Assembly: GCA_947629515.1 (NCBI GenBank)
Contig: CANRDY010000003.1
Coordinates: 1 to 64,000, forward strand
DNA: 64,000 nt
DNA from: an uncultured Clostridia bacterium
GTDB lineage: Bacteria > Bacillota > Clostridia > Christensenellales > Borkfalkiaceae
Direction: 5' to 3'
Positions 1 to 7,923 of the stretch are shown here, in pieces (the stretch's first letter is position 1; each line of letters begins with the position of its first letter). The position numbers and the translations under genes are program-made. Below the pieces are notes generated by a model. It saw nothing but the letters and a program-made list of their open reading frames with translations. It was not told where the DNA came from and did not search any database.

Positions 1-302
1 CGGGGCTTGAGGATCTCGGCAAGGGCTTGCGCTCGCAGGTGGGCACAATGTACGGCACTAAGCTCAAAGGCGTTCGTTACCTCGAAATGGCGGAAGGCTA
101 CGTTGTGGCTCTCGCCCTCGACAAGAATAACGAGGTATGCGGCTATAAATTCGTATCGCTCGGAAAGATGACCGACTTCATAAAGAAAGGTCTTTCCCCC
201 AACGAGGCTTACGAAAAATCGATAGGCACTTACGGCAGGTACTCGAAAGAGGCGGGCGCGGTAAAGCATATCGACCCCAGAACCGACAAGGAGGTTGACT
301 GA
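1..302 (+). CDS. Fe-S cluster assembly scaffold protein (NifU/IscU-like), C-terminal part
   Basis: Partial gene entering from the left edge; the frame is open from base 3. The visible 99 residues begin GLEDLGKGLRSQVGTMYGT and contain RYLEMAEGYV, which I recognise from the Fe-S scaffold proteins that precede GGGtGRT genes in Clostridia. The cysteine-bearing N-terminal half lies outside the window, so cluster binding cannot be judged. The stop is only 2 bp before the next start, so the two genes are almost certainly cotranscribed. Family assignment rests on remembered similarity and on the conserved neighbour. Confidence 0.8.
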   Translation, partial: GLEDLGKGLRSQVGTMYGTKLKGVRYLEMAEGYVVALALDKNNEVCGYKFVSLGKMTDFIKKGLSPNEAYEKSIGTYGRYSKEAGAVKHIDPRTDKEVD

Positions 303-304
303 TC

Positions 305-1306
305 ATGGCACTGTTCGAAGGATATGAAAGACGCGAAAAGAAAATACTCGGCGTTTTGAAAGAATACGGCATAAAGAGCATCGAAGAATGTAAAGACATA
401 ACCCTTGCAAAGGGCATAGACGTGGACAAAATCGTCCGCGGCACACAGCCCATTTGCTTCGAAAACGCCGTTTGGGCGTACACCGTGGGCGCGGCTATCG
501 CCATAAAGAGCGGCGCGAAAAAGGCGAACGAGGCGGCAAAGGCGATCGGCGTCGGGTTGCAGTCGTTCTGTATTCCCGGTTCGGTTGCGGAAAACAGAAA
601 AGTCGGGCTTGGTCACGGCAACCTCGGGGCTATGCTCCTCTCCGAAGAGACCGACTGCTTCTGCTTCCTTGCGGGGCACGAATCGTTTGCGGCGGCTGAG
701 GGCGCGATAAAAATCGCCGAAAACGCCAACAAAGTGCGCGTTAAGCCTTTGAGAGTTATTCTTAACGGTTTGGGAAAAGACGCGGCGTACATCATTTCAA
801 GGATCAACGGCTTCACCTACTGCAAGACGGTGTTCGATCCTTACACCGAGACGGTCAAGGTCGTCGACAGCGTTCCCTTCTCCGAAGGTCCTCGCGCAAA
901 GGTAAAGTGCTACGGCGCGGACAACGTTCCCGAGGGCGTGGCTATAATGAAGATGGAAAACGTTTCGGTTTCGATAACGGGCAACTCCACCAACCCTACG
1001 CGGTTCCAGCACCCCGTTGCGGGCACATACAAAAAGTGGTGCAACGAGAACGGCATTAAGTACTTCTCGGTAGCTTCGGGCGGCGGCACGGGCAGAACCC
1101 TCCACCCCGACAACATGGCGGCAGGTCCTTCGAGCTACGGCATGACCGACACCATGGGCAGAATGCACTCCGACGCGCAGTTCGCAGGCTCTTCCTCCGT
1201 TCCCGCGCACGTTGAGATGATGGGGCTTATAGGTATGGGCAATAACCCTATGGTCGGCGCAACCGTCGCAGTTGCGGTCGCCGTTCAAGAGGCAATGACC
1301 AAATAA
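305..1306 (+). CDS. GGGtGRT protein
   Basis: A 333-residue protein carrying the family-defining GGGTGRT motif at about residues 259-265 followed by LHPDNMAAG, plus the conserved blocks KVGLGHGNLGAMLLSE and TGNSTNPTRFQHPVAGTY. The biochemical role of the family is not established; its fixed pairing with an Fe-S scaffold gene, seen here as a 2-bp gap, suggests a part in Fe-S or redox metabolism (inference). Length matches the family. It is the last gene of its transcript: a strong hairpin follows within 50 bp. Confidence 0.93.
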   Translation: MALFEGYERREKKILGVLKEYGIKSIEECKDITLAKGIDVDKIVRGTQPICFENAVWAYTVGAAIAIKSGAKKANEAAKAIGVGLQSFCIPGSVAENRKVGLGHGNLGAMLLSEETDCFCFLAGHESFAAAEGAIKIAENANKVRVKPLRVILNGLGKDAAYIISRINGFTYCKTVFDPYTETVKVVDSVPFSEGPRAKVKCYGADNVPEGVAIMKMENVSVSITGNSTNPTRFQHPVAGTYKKWCNENGIKYFSVASGGGTGRTLHPDNMAAGPSSYGMTDTMGRMHSDAQFAGSSSVPAHVEMMGLIGMGNNPMVGATVAVAVAVQEAMTK

Positions 1307-1349
1307 AACCACACCCGCTAAAACACAACATATTTAATAAGGTATAAAT

Positions 1350-1391
1350 AATGCCGCCGCGCGGGTTTCCCGCGCGGCGGCACATTTTTTG
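1350..1391. terminator. Intrinsic terminator between convergent genes
   Basis: A perfect 13-bp GC stem (GCCGCCGCGCGGG, loop TTT) is followed on the plus strand by TTTTTT. It ends the GGGtGRT transcript and, read from the other strand, also lies beyond the end of the large surface-protein gene. Confidence 0.9.
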
Positions 1392-1411
1392 CTTTCGATT
1401 GTTTCAAATTT

Positions 1412-1500
1412 TTTTCGTCAGCCTCAGTTTTCGTTAGCCGCTGTCGTCAGTCGCAGTTTTCGTCAGTCGCCGTTGCCACCGCAGTTTTCGTCAGCCGTTG
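1412..1500. repeat. Degenerate tandem repeat, about 27-bp unit
   Basis: Three or four imperfect copies of a CGCAGTTTTCGTCAGTCGC-like unit with short spacers. The last copy runs into the 3' end of the surface-protein gene, suggesting slippage or duplication at the gene end. No function is evident. Confidence 0.7.
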
Positions 1501-4500
1501 CCGCCGTCGCTTTCCACGTCGTCGTAAAAGCCGTCGTCGTCGGTGTTGATATCGCGGTAAATAATCTTCGGTTCGGTCGAAGCCGCCCCCGTTGCGGCAA
1601 CCCCCGCGCCGCCTGCGCCATTTGCAGAACCATTCACCGCCGATCCTCCACCATAGCCGCTCTCAAAACCATTACCGCCTGCGCCATTCGCGCCGCCCGC
1701 AGAGCCGCCTGCGCCGCCAAAACCGCCATTTCCGCCCGCGCCATTCGCGCCGCCATTTCCGCCGTCTTTCGCCTTTTTCTTTTTCATTACGACGATAACG
1801 ATGATTATCGCGGTTATGATAAGCGCGGCGCCAACGCCCACGATAAGCCAAACCCACCACGGCAAACCGCCGTCCTCTTCTTTCACGGGCGCGGCCTTGA
1901 CTTCGACTATCTGCGTCGCATTCACAATTTCGAAATTGCCGTAGTCGTCTTTGAGCCTTGCCGTCACAAGATAGCTTCCCGAATCGCTGATTTTCGAAAT
2001 AGTCTGTCCGTCCTTGGTAATATCCCACTCCAGCTCCAGCGGCTCGGAATAGCTTGTCGCGGCAAGCACGGGTGAAATAGTATAGTCCCCCTGCTCGTTC
2101 CATTCAAAGGTGAGGTTGCCCCAAATGACCTGCAACTTCGCCTTTTCAATTACAAACTGGTCCTCGTTGCTGTCGTAGTCGTCGTTGGTGAGCTTATACA
2201 TTATCGTCCACTCGTCCTCGTGCCCCGCTTTAAGCGTGAACGCAATATCGTAAGTTCCCGTGTTCTGATTGCCGAAGTAGTTGCTGTGCTTCTTCGAAAC
2301 GGTCACGTCGACAAGCTCCTTAAACCACGTAAGGTCCTGCTCCTTCCACTGCTCGTCCTCGAATTTGTAAACGCTAATGTAACTTATTCCGTCCGCAAAC
2401 TCGCTCTTAGGCTTAAACAGCTGTTCAACGTTATAATTCATGCCGTAAGACGCGGTGAACCGCTTGTTGAATATAACGGCAAGCGCGCCCGACCTGTCGG
2501 CAATTTCCACGCGCCATTCGCCTTGCAGTGTGGCGTGGTTGCCCGCGGGGTCCGAAATTTCGTAGTAAATAACATACCTGCCCGCCGTTGTGCTCCTCGG
2601 GATAGTCGGGGGAACGCTTGCGGTGTACGATCCTGCCGCAGTGCCTTCTTCTTTTAACGTCGGGTCGAACTTAACTTCAACCTCGCACCCGTCGACCGTG
2701 ACGATATATTTATAATTATCGCCGTCCTTTTCGAGGAACGAAACCTTAAAATCTTCACCCGAGCCTTGTTCGAAACTCTCGTCGAACCACTCGTTACTGC
2801 CCTTGCGAACGATTATTTCGGCTTGCTGGATATCAAATTCGAACTCAACCGAACTTGCGCCGCTGTCAAATACCGTGTTCTGGTCTTTGAGGGTGACTGT
2901 AACGGTATACTTGCCCGCGCTCGTCTGCACATTCCCCTCTATATCCATGGTATCGGGGTCGAAGCCCTCGGGCATATAGGTCAGCTCTTCGCCCGTGTAA
3001 ACAAAGTTTTCGGCGTTTTTGTCTGCCGTGGGCGTGGAAACGGCGGCTTTCGAAACAGTGTACGAACCGCTCGTAAAGGTAACGTTGTAGTTGCCGTAAA
3101 CGCCGTCGTCGGCGCAAATATCATAAACTCCCACAACAAGCGCGGCGGGGTTATCGTGCGCCACAACAACGCCGTTTTGTTCAAGGCGGAACGTCACAAG
3201 CGCGGCTATCTGCGCTGCGGTGTCGCTTCCCACAAGCACGCCCGCGGCGGGCGTTTCAAGCCCGAAGCTCAACGCCTGCGGCGCGGCGGCGTATCTGTGC
3301 CCGCCGTCCGAAATGGTCAGACTAACGCTCTTCGGCGTAACCTCAAGCGTGCCGTCTGCCGTCGTAACATTGTAGTTCGCAAGCGTTTGCGGGGCGGTAA
3401 CGGTAATTACAAAGTCGTCGCCCACGCCGTCGGAGAACGCGTAAGCACTGCTTGCCGTTGCGGTATAGCCAAGGCTTGCCGCGCTTTCGCCGTTCACAAA
3501 GCCCGAATAAGTAACCGTGTACGTCGGCAAAGTGCCGTATTCCGTCGTTTTATTGTCGGCGGTAACTGTCAGTTGCGCCTTGGAAACAGTCAAAACAAAC
3601 TGCGTTTTGCCGTTTCCTGTCCACTTGTACTCGTTTGTGTTGTCAATGGTAATCGTAAGGGTATAAACCCCCGCGTTGGTCGCTGTCAGCTCAAACGAAT
3701 CCTCGTCGAACGCCGCGCCGCTGTCGCCCGTAATCGTATAGCCCATTTTGGTCTTGTCGTAGCCCGAAATGGTCAGCGTGTGCAACAAGCCCGTGTAAGT
3801 TTCGCTAAGGTCGTTGCCCGTCGGCATTGCAAGCCCGCCTATACCTATTGTATAAGTATCCTGCGCCGTCAGTTCCATAACGTAGTTGTTGGCGGCAGTC
3901 GTATTCAGAAGATTGACCTTAACGGTATAGCTCCCCTTCTCCTGCGGCAAACCACTTGAGCCGAGCAAAACTCCTGCGTCGTCGGGGGTAAATACAAGCT
4001 CGTAGTCAACGCCCTTTTTGAGGCTCTCGCCCGTGATAAGCGTTATAAAATCAACGTCAATGTCCGTGTGTTCCGCGCCGTTGTATTCGCCCGTATCCGA
4101 TTTTAATTCAAATGTAAGCGGAAGTTGCTCTATTGTTAAATTAACGGTTATGTCGTCGGGCGTGTTATAGTTGGTATCGGTAACCTTAAACGATGCGGTA
4201 ACGGTGTATGTGCCCACGTTCTTGGGCGCGTCGGTCGTTGCGGCGTAAGTGGTTTTGTCCGTGCTCTCGTAAGTGTAGGTCGCCGTAACTCCCGCGGGCA
4301 AGGAAGAAATTTCATGCTCTATCCCCGCGCCCGTGTACATCTCGGTCAGATTGTTGTAAGTAATGCTGTAATCGCCCTTTTGAACGGTGTAAGTGCCGCT
4401 GTAAACATCGATTTCGTAATTCGAACTGCCGCAAACGGGAATTATATCATATGTCGCCGCGTTCAGCTTGGAATCTATTTCAAGGTCTGTCGGCAACGCG

Positions 4501-6890
4501 CCGCCCGTTGCTCCCGCGCCGCTCGAAAGGCGCGCCTTATAAGTTAAATTCAGCTCGGTTTTAATGTCGGGCGCAGTTTGCGCCGCGCTCCCCCACCAAT
4601 TGCCCGTATCGCGTGAGGCAACGGCGGTAATCGCGGCGGGCGCGCTTCCGTAAGTGTGCCCCAAAGAACTCAACGTAAGTTTAACTTTGCGCTTCGAGAT
4701 CGTAACCGAAGGTCGCTGGGAATTGGCTGAATCGCCCCACTCGAACGTTATATATTTTTCCGATCCTGCAACGCCTGCCTCGCCTAAGTATTTTACATAC
4801 AGATAATAGGTCTTGCCCGCGGCAAGGCGCATATTTCCCGAATCGTCGACCTTGTATTCAACGTTCGAATCGTCGCGGAAATAGAACTCGAAGTTAGCCG
4901 CATTGGTTATAAAGTCGGCGGTCTTGTCCTCTTTGATACTACTTCCGTCGTCGTCTAAAATCACAATGCCGTTTGTCTGTGGAATGTCGCCCAAAATCTG
5001 CGTTCGCAAGTTGGTCTGCGTGTGCGCAATTTCCCCGTATTCGAAAGTTGCGGAGTGATTCGTGGGGTTTTTTAACTTAATTGTCAGCTTTTCGGTGAAA
5101 ATGTGAACCGAATAATAGCTGTATAAAATCTCGAAGTTGTCGCCCGCGTCTGCCTTAAAGTAAACACAATATCCGCCGGGGTCGGAGGCTTTGAAGTCCT
5201 TATCCGTCGGAGAATAGTCCTTCCACACGCCGCCGTCCGTGCCGTCTTGCATATGGCTCAGCCTTTCGTTTATCTTATCGTCGCTGTGATCTTTTTCCGC
5301 GTGCGGTTCGATTATGTATTGTATTTTAATATCCCCGACCGCAAGCACGGTTTTATCTATTCTCGTCAAGGGGAATTTTGTTGTATCGGTTATATCGGGC
5401 AAACATAATTGTTGCTCGTGCGTTAAGTCTAAACTGAAAGTGAAATCCTGCGACTTAGGAAACGCTTTTTGCCAACTCTCCCCTATTTTTGCTTTATTTA
5501 TTTTTAGGGTGAAAGTGACGGAATCGTGCGAACCGTCTTTCCAGCCGTCTGCGGGTGGAGTTACTTCAACTTTGTATTCACCTGCATTTTTATAGTTAAT
5601 TGTTTTATCTGCATCGCTCCACCAACTTGTATCGCCGCCCTTAGCCGTATATGTAACATTGCCGAAATCAGGCATGGTGAAAGCCTGCTCCGTGCCGTTA
5701 TAATCAAATTCCTGTTTTAATTGGTCGTCTGTAGGCTTTTCGGGTACAGCCCCACTTGCCGCACCCGCCGCGGCAGTCAGATTTAAGTGAAGCGCGGGAC
5801 GCACCACAAAGTCATAATTTGTATAGTTACTAAAAATTGTGCCATCTTGACCATTAAAATAATCAAAATTACCCTCAGCCACATCGCCAGAACGTAACCA
5901 AGTCCAATTACTTACACAGCTTCTTAAAGCAATGTTGGTTTCCCACAATCCATTTTTATTTTTGATATCGCTAGCAGTAGAACCGCCACCAATTTCCGCC
6001 ACCGAAGGAAGCCATATATAATCGTCTTCCCAATCGAAATATTTGTCTTTATTTATATAATTTTTAAAACTATTGTCATAAAAATGTTCACCTCCGTCAT
6101 ATGCATCTGGATCGCGCCCATATGCGTCATTTACAAGTGTGTAATCATACTGACTTTTGCCATAGGCATTTTCCGTTTCCTGATATGCAATATCTTTGGG
6201 TTTTAAAATATAAGCTGTAACATTGTCTTTTGCTTTTGGAGATGTAAAACGTGCATATTGATTTTCTTCTTCCGTAGTTTTGGGCTCATATGGTTCAGTC
6301 GGTATTGACGTAGTACTCCTTGAAGCATAGCCGCCATTATTAAGTGCTTCAACGCGCACTTTGCTCGTCGAATACATATTGCTTGGATATTTACTCGTCT
6401 GTGCGCCACGTACACAGTGATATGAGAACCGCCATAAAGTATCCTCATCAAGGTTATCAGCAGACTGCCATAAATCAAGCACAACGCTTGTGCCTGCTCT
6501 GTCTTTGGTAAGATAGACTATATCCCACTTTTTGCCCGCAAACCATATGGAAATATTATTTTTTTCGTTTTTATCGCGAAAATCTGCGCTTGTAAATGTT
6601 TTATCAGTCTCGGTATTTACAGCTTTTTCAAAAGCTGAATATGTATCAACTTTTAAAAGAGTTTGATATAGCTCTTTTAAAACATCAGCGTTAAAGGGCT
6701 TATTACCGCCTTTCCATAAATCTTCGTGACTGCCGTCCTCATTTTCTCCAACAACAATAAATAAATTACCTCTTTTTGCGTAAGCGGACTGCTTAGGCAT
6801 AAACAATAAGGAAAAAGCCGCTATTACACATATAATAGTGCATAAAATCAGCGACAATAAAGTCAAAAGTTTAGTATGTTTCTTTAGCAT
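1491..6890 (-). CDS. Very large surface protein with MBG/Ig-like repeats, C-terminal membrane anchor and Gly-rich tail
   Basis: The 1799-residue product begins with a basic stretch and a hydrophobic signal segment (about residues 8-36, ending SAYA). Residues of roughly 40-375 resemble the DUF6273-type extracellular domain (WLPSVAEIG, WLRSG, FVVRPALHLNL). The rest is a string of MBG/Ig-like beta modules with motifs such as EFDYNGTEQAFT and LTVTADNKTTEYGTLPTY. A single helix (about 1675-1701, starting PWWVWLIVGVG) is followed by MKKKK and a 98-residue Gly/Asn/Ala-rich tail that should be cytoplasmic. There is no LPXTG motif. The first kilobase of coding sequence is visibly more AT-rich than the remainder, as if the N-terminal domain had another origin. 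An AAGGAT ribosome site precedes the ATG. The ligand is unknown; an adhesin or cell-surface role is inferred. Confidence 0.85.
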   Translation of the reverse strand: MLKKHTKLLTLLSLILCTIICVIAAFSLLFMPKQSAYAKRGNLFIVVGENEDGSHEDLWKGGNKPFNADVLKELYQTLLKVDTYSAFEKAVNTETDKTFTSADFRDKNEKNNISIWFAGKKWDIVYLTKDRAGTSVVLDLWQSADNLDEDTLWRFSYHCVRGAQTSKYPSNMYSTSKVRVEALNNGGYASRSTTSIPTEPYEPKTTEEENQYARFTSPKAKDNVTAYILKPKDIAYQETENAYGKSQYDYTLVNDAYGRDPDAYDGGEHFYDNSFKNYINKDKYFDWEDDYIWLPSVAEIGGGSTASDIKNKNGLWETNIALRSCVSNWTWLRSGDVAEGNFDYFNGQDGTIFSNYTNYDFVVRPALHLNLTAAAGAASGAVPEKPTDDQLKQEFDYNGTEQAFTMPDFGNVTYTAKGGDTSWWSDADKTINYKNAGEYKVEVTPPADGWKDGSHDSVTFTLKINKAKIGESWQKAFPKSQDFTFSLDLTHEQQLCLPDITDTTKFPLTRIDKTVLAVGDIKIQYIIEPHAEKDHSDDKINERLSHMQDGTDGGVWKDYSPTDKDFKASDPGGYCVYFKADAGDNFEILYSYYSVHIFTEKLTIKLKNPTNHSATFEYGEIAHTQTNLRTQILGDIPQTNGIVILDDDGSSIKEDKTADFITNAANFEFYFRDDSNVEYKVDDSGNMRLAAGKTYYLYVKYLGEAGVAGSEKYITFEWGDSANSQRPSVTISKRKVKLTLSSLGHTYGSAPAAITAVASRDTGNWWGSAAQTAPDIKTELNLTYKARLSSGAGATGGALPTDLEIDSKLNAATYDIIPVCGSSNYEIDVYSGTYTVQKGDYSITYNNLTEMYTGAGIEHEISSLPAGVTATYTYESTDKTTYAATTDAPKNVGTYTVTASFKVTDTNYNTPDDITVNLTIEQLPLTFELKSDTGEYNGAEHTDIDVDFITLITGESLKKGVDYELVFTPDDAGVLLGSSGLPQEKGSYTVKVNLLNTTAANNYVMELTAQDTYTIGIGGLAMPTGNDLSETYTGLLHTLTISGYDKTKMGYTITGDSGAAFDEDSFELTATNAGVYTLTITIDNTNEYKWTGNGKTQFVLTVSKAQLTVTADNKTTEYGTLPTYTVTYSGFVNGESAASLGYTATASSAYAFSDGVGDDFVITVTAPQTLANYNVTTADGTLEVTPKSVSLTISDGGHRYAAAPQALSFGLETPAAGVLVGSDTAAQIAALVTFRLEQNGVVVAHDNPAALVVGVYDICADDGVYGNYNVTFTSGSYTVSKAAVSTPTADKNAENFVYTGEELTYMPEGFDPDTMDIEGNVQTSAGKYTVTVTLKDQNTVFDSGASSVEFEFDIQQAEIIVRKGSNEWFDESFEQGSGEDFKVSFLEKDGDNYKYIVTVDGCEVEVKFDPTLKEEGTAAGSYTASVPPTIPRSTTAGRYVIYYEISDPAGNHATLQGEWRVEIADRSGALAVIFNKRFTASYGMNYNVEQLFKPKSEFADGISYISVYKFEDEQWKEQDLTWFKELVDVTVSKKHSNYFGNQNTGTYDIAFTLKAGHEDEWTIMYKLTNDDYDSNEDQFVIEKAKLQVIWGNLTFEWNEQGDYTISPVLAATSYSEPLELEWDITKDGQTISKISDSGSYLVTARLKDDYGNFEIVNATQIVEVKAAPVKEEDGGLPWWVWLIVGVGAALIITAIIIVIVVMKKKKAKDGGNGGANGAGGNGGFGGAGGSAGGANGAGGNGFESGYGGGSAVNGSANGAGGAGVAATGAASTEPKIIYRDINTDDDGFYDDVESDGGNG

Positions 6891-6910
6891 TTTTATCCTT
6901 TTTGCCCATT

Positions 6911-6939
6911 AAAAAAAACGGGCACCGCCCGTTTTTTTT
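6911..6939 (-). terminator. Terminator-like hairpin just upstream of the large surface-protein gene
   Basis: CGGGC-ACC-GCCCG flanked by eight A and eight T, so it can act in both directions. Read on the minus strand it ends in a T run only about 20 bp before the ATG of the 1799-residue protein, so it either insulates that gene or attenuates transcripts entering it. Two more GC palindromes lie beside it at 6961-6995 (TTGCGCCGT / ACGGCGCAA and CCGCCCGCGGGCGG). Confidence 0.75.
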
Positions 6940-7219
6940 ATTACAATCAATTGTTTTTGGTTGCGCCGTACACAACGGCGCAACCGCCCGCGGGCGGTTC
7001 TATTAATTTTTTAGTATATTGATTATACACAATATTTATCAATAATGCAATACCTTTTTTAAAAAAAGTTAAAATTTTTCAAAAATTTTTATATGTTTTC
7101 ACCCCTTATTTCCATTTATTCAATATTTACACACTGTTTGTCGATTTATTCCTACGGGAAATTTTTAAATTTTCTCGTCCGTACGTCATTCACGACCTAT
7201 TTTATCCCCTTTTGCTTCG

Positions 7220-7364
7220 CAGTGGAAGCAACCCCTACCCTCCCCTCCCCCTTGAAAAAGGGGAGGGAACAAGGGAACACCCCGCCGCCCCATTCGCTCC
7301 CCTTCGCTTGCGAGGGGGGATAGTTATTATTAGAAATGCGGCGGCGCAGATACTGCGCCGCCGC
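7220..7364. repeat. REP-like hairpin cluster in a non-coding stretch
   Basis: Three successive hairpins: a C-rich/G-rich stem around 7238-7267 (CCCTCCCC against AAGGGGAGGG), CCCCTTCGC/GCGAGGGG around 7301-7320, and a perfect 12-bp stem GCGGCGGCGCAG-ATAC-TGCGCCGCCGC at about 7336-7363. The sequence resembles interspersed repeats common between genes in gut Clostridia. The AT-rich stretch to its left (7000-7200) shows no gene. Confidence 0.55.
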
Positions 7365-7386
7365 GGCAAAAAATTTATTAATACCC

Positions 7387-7415
7387 TTGACAAACAACAA
7401 TAAATGTCTTATAAT
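7387..7415 (+). promoter_or_regulatory. SigmaA-type promoter for a short antisense-type RNA
   Basis: TTGACA, a 17-bp spacer and TATAAT: a consensus match. The predicted start is near 7422, on the left copy of the inverted repeat CAACAAGGGTTT. No plus-strand ORF follows before the terminator at 7465-7510. Confidence 0.85.
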
Positions 7416-7421
7416 AAAATC

Positions 7422-7513
7422 ACAACAAGGGTTTGACCTAAACGGTTAGCCCCGTGCAGTAGTTAAAAAATAACCGCCACTCGTAGCGAACTTTGGGCGG
7501 TTATTTTTTTATT
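7422..7513 (+). ncRNA. Predicted ~90-nt RNA opposing a 34-residue peptide gene
   Basis: Bounded by the consensus promoter at 7387-7415 and a 14-bp-stem terminator at 7465-7510. It has no credible reading frame. Its 5' end (CAACAAGGGTTT) is identical to the predicted 5' end of the facing peptide mRNA, because these 12 bp recur inverted at 7650-7661; a looser similarity (CGGTTA...GCCCCGT) continues inward. Its 3' end is complementary to the 3' end of that mRNA through the shared terminator. The arrangement resembles type I antitoxin RNAs (convergent transcripts overlapping at a bidirectional terminator, as in par/fst and txpA/ratA). Expression and function are inferred. Confidence 0.6.
7465..7510. 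terminator. Bidirectional terminator shared by two convergent short transcripts
   Basis: A perfect 14-bp stem AAAAAATAACCGCC / GGCGGTTATTTTTT around a 17-nt loop, with T runs on both strands. The stop codon of the 34-residue peptide (minus strand) lies in the stem. Confidence 0.9.
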
Positions 7514-7605
7514 GTCAAAAAGATTTTATCTTTTGTGACACGAATCGAGGCTATGTAATCTTCGTCGAGCAAGCCCAACAGAAAGAGTATAAGCTCTATT
7601 CTCAT
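7501..7605 (-). CDS. 34-residue peptide, candidate type I toxin
   Basis: The ORF reads MRIELILFLLGLLDEDYIAS and ends KDKIFLTIKK: a short hydrophobic N-terminal segment, then an acidic turn and a basic tail. It sits behind a strong ribosome site (AAGGGGGGTGA, 6-7 nt from the ATG) that can be masked by the CCCC-GTAA-GGGG hairpin in its leader, and behind a TTGACA-17-TAAAAT promoter. Size is close to Fst-type toxins (33 residues), but I see no clear sequence similarity and the hydrophobic stretch is short for a membrane helix. Expression is well supported by signals; the toxin role is inference from architecture only. Confidence 0.6.
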   Translation of the reverse strand: MRIELILFLLGLLDEDYIASIRVTKDKIFLTIKK

Positions 7606-7671
7606 AAAAATTCACCCCCCTTACGGGGCATGATTTAACCGCCTTCGGGAAACCCTTGTTGCTTAACTTTT

Positions 7672-7700
7672 ATTTTAGTCCTCTTGTCATTTTTTGTCAA
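7672..7700 (-). promoter_or_regulatory. SigmaA-type promoter of the 34-residue peptide gene
   Basis: On the minus strand TTGACA, 17 bp, TAAAAT. Start predicted near 7665, giving a leader of about 60 nt that begins at the right copy of the inverted CAACAAGGGTTT repeat. Confidence 0.85.
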
Positions 7701-7729
7701 GAGATTTTTTTATTATAAAGTAATATACG

Positions 7730-7834
7730 CGCCCGCGCGGCGGGTACAGTTCCTTATGTTGCTCCGATATTATGCGCACGGGCGTTCAAACGCCCGCGCG
7801 GCGGGTACAGTTCCTTATGTTGCTCCGATATTAT
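7730..7834. repeat. Two 44-bp direct repeats, 61-bp period; dispersed family
   Basis: The copies at 7730-7773 and 7791-7834 are identical: a GC-rich head (CGCCCGCGCGGCGGGTACAG) then TTCCTTATGTTGCTCCGATA. The second half recurs at 59382-59403, 52 kb away and between two pyrimidine genes, so this is a dispersed repeat rather than a local duplication. No CDS is present. Confidence 0.85.
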
Positions 7835-7856
7835 TTAAAAAACTTCGCGCGGAAGT

Positions 7857-7885
7857 TTGCTTTTTATGTTCGACAGTGATATTAT
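7857..7885 (+). promoter_or_regulatory. Promoter for the 5'-nucleotidase lipoprotein gene
   Basis: TTGCTT, 17-bp spacer, TATTAT, then an AGAAGGCG ribosome site before the ATG at 7924. The -35 box overlaps the right arm of a small hairpin (AAACTTC/GAAGTTT). Confidence 0.55.
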
Positions 7886-7923
7886 ATATTATCGAATAAA
7901 ATAATTTCAGAAGGCGTTTTTTT

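Noticed and set aside
2766..3959. A 397-codon frame antisense to the large surface protein
   Set aside because: A shadow of repetitive Thr/Val/Asp-rich modules, with no domain or translation signal.
7730..7834. CRISPR array
   Set aside because: Only two repeats with one 17-bp spacer, a third partial copy 52 kb away, and no cas genes.
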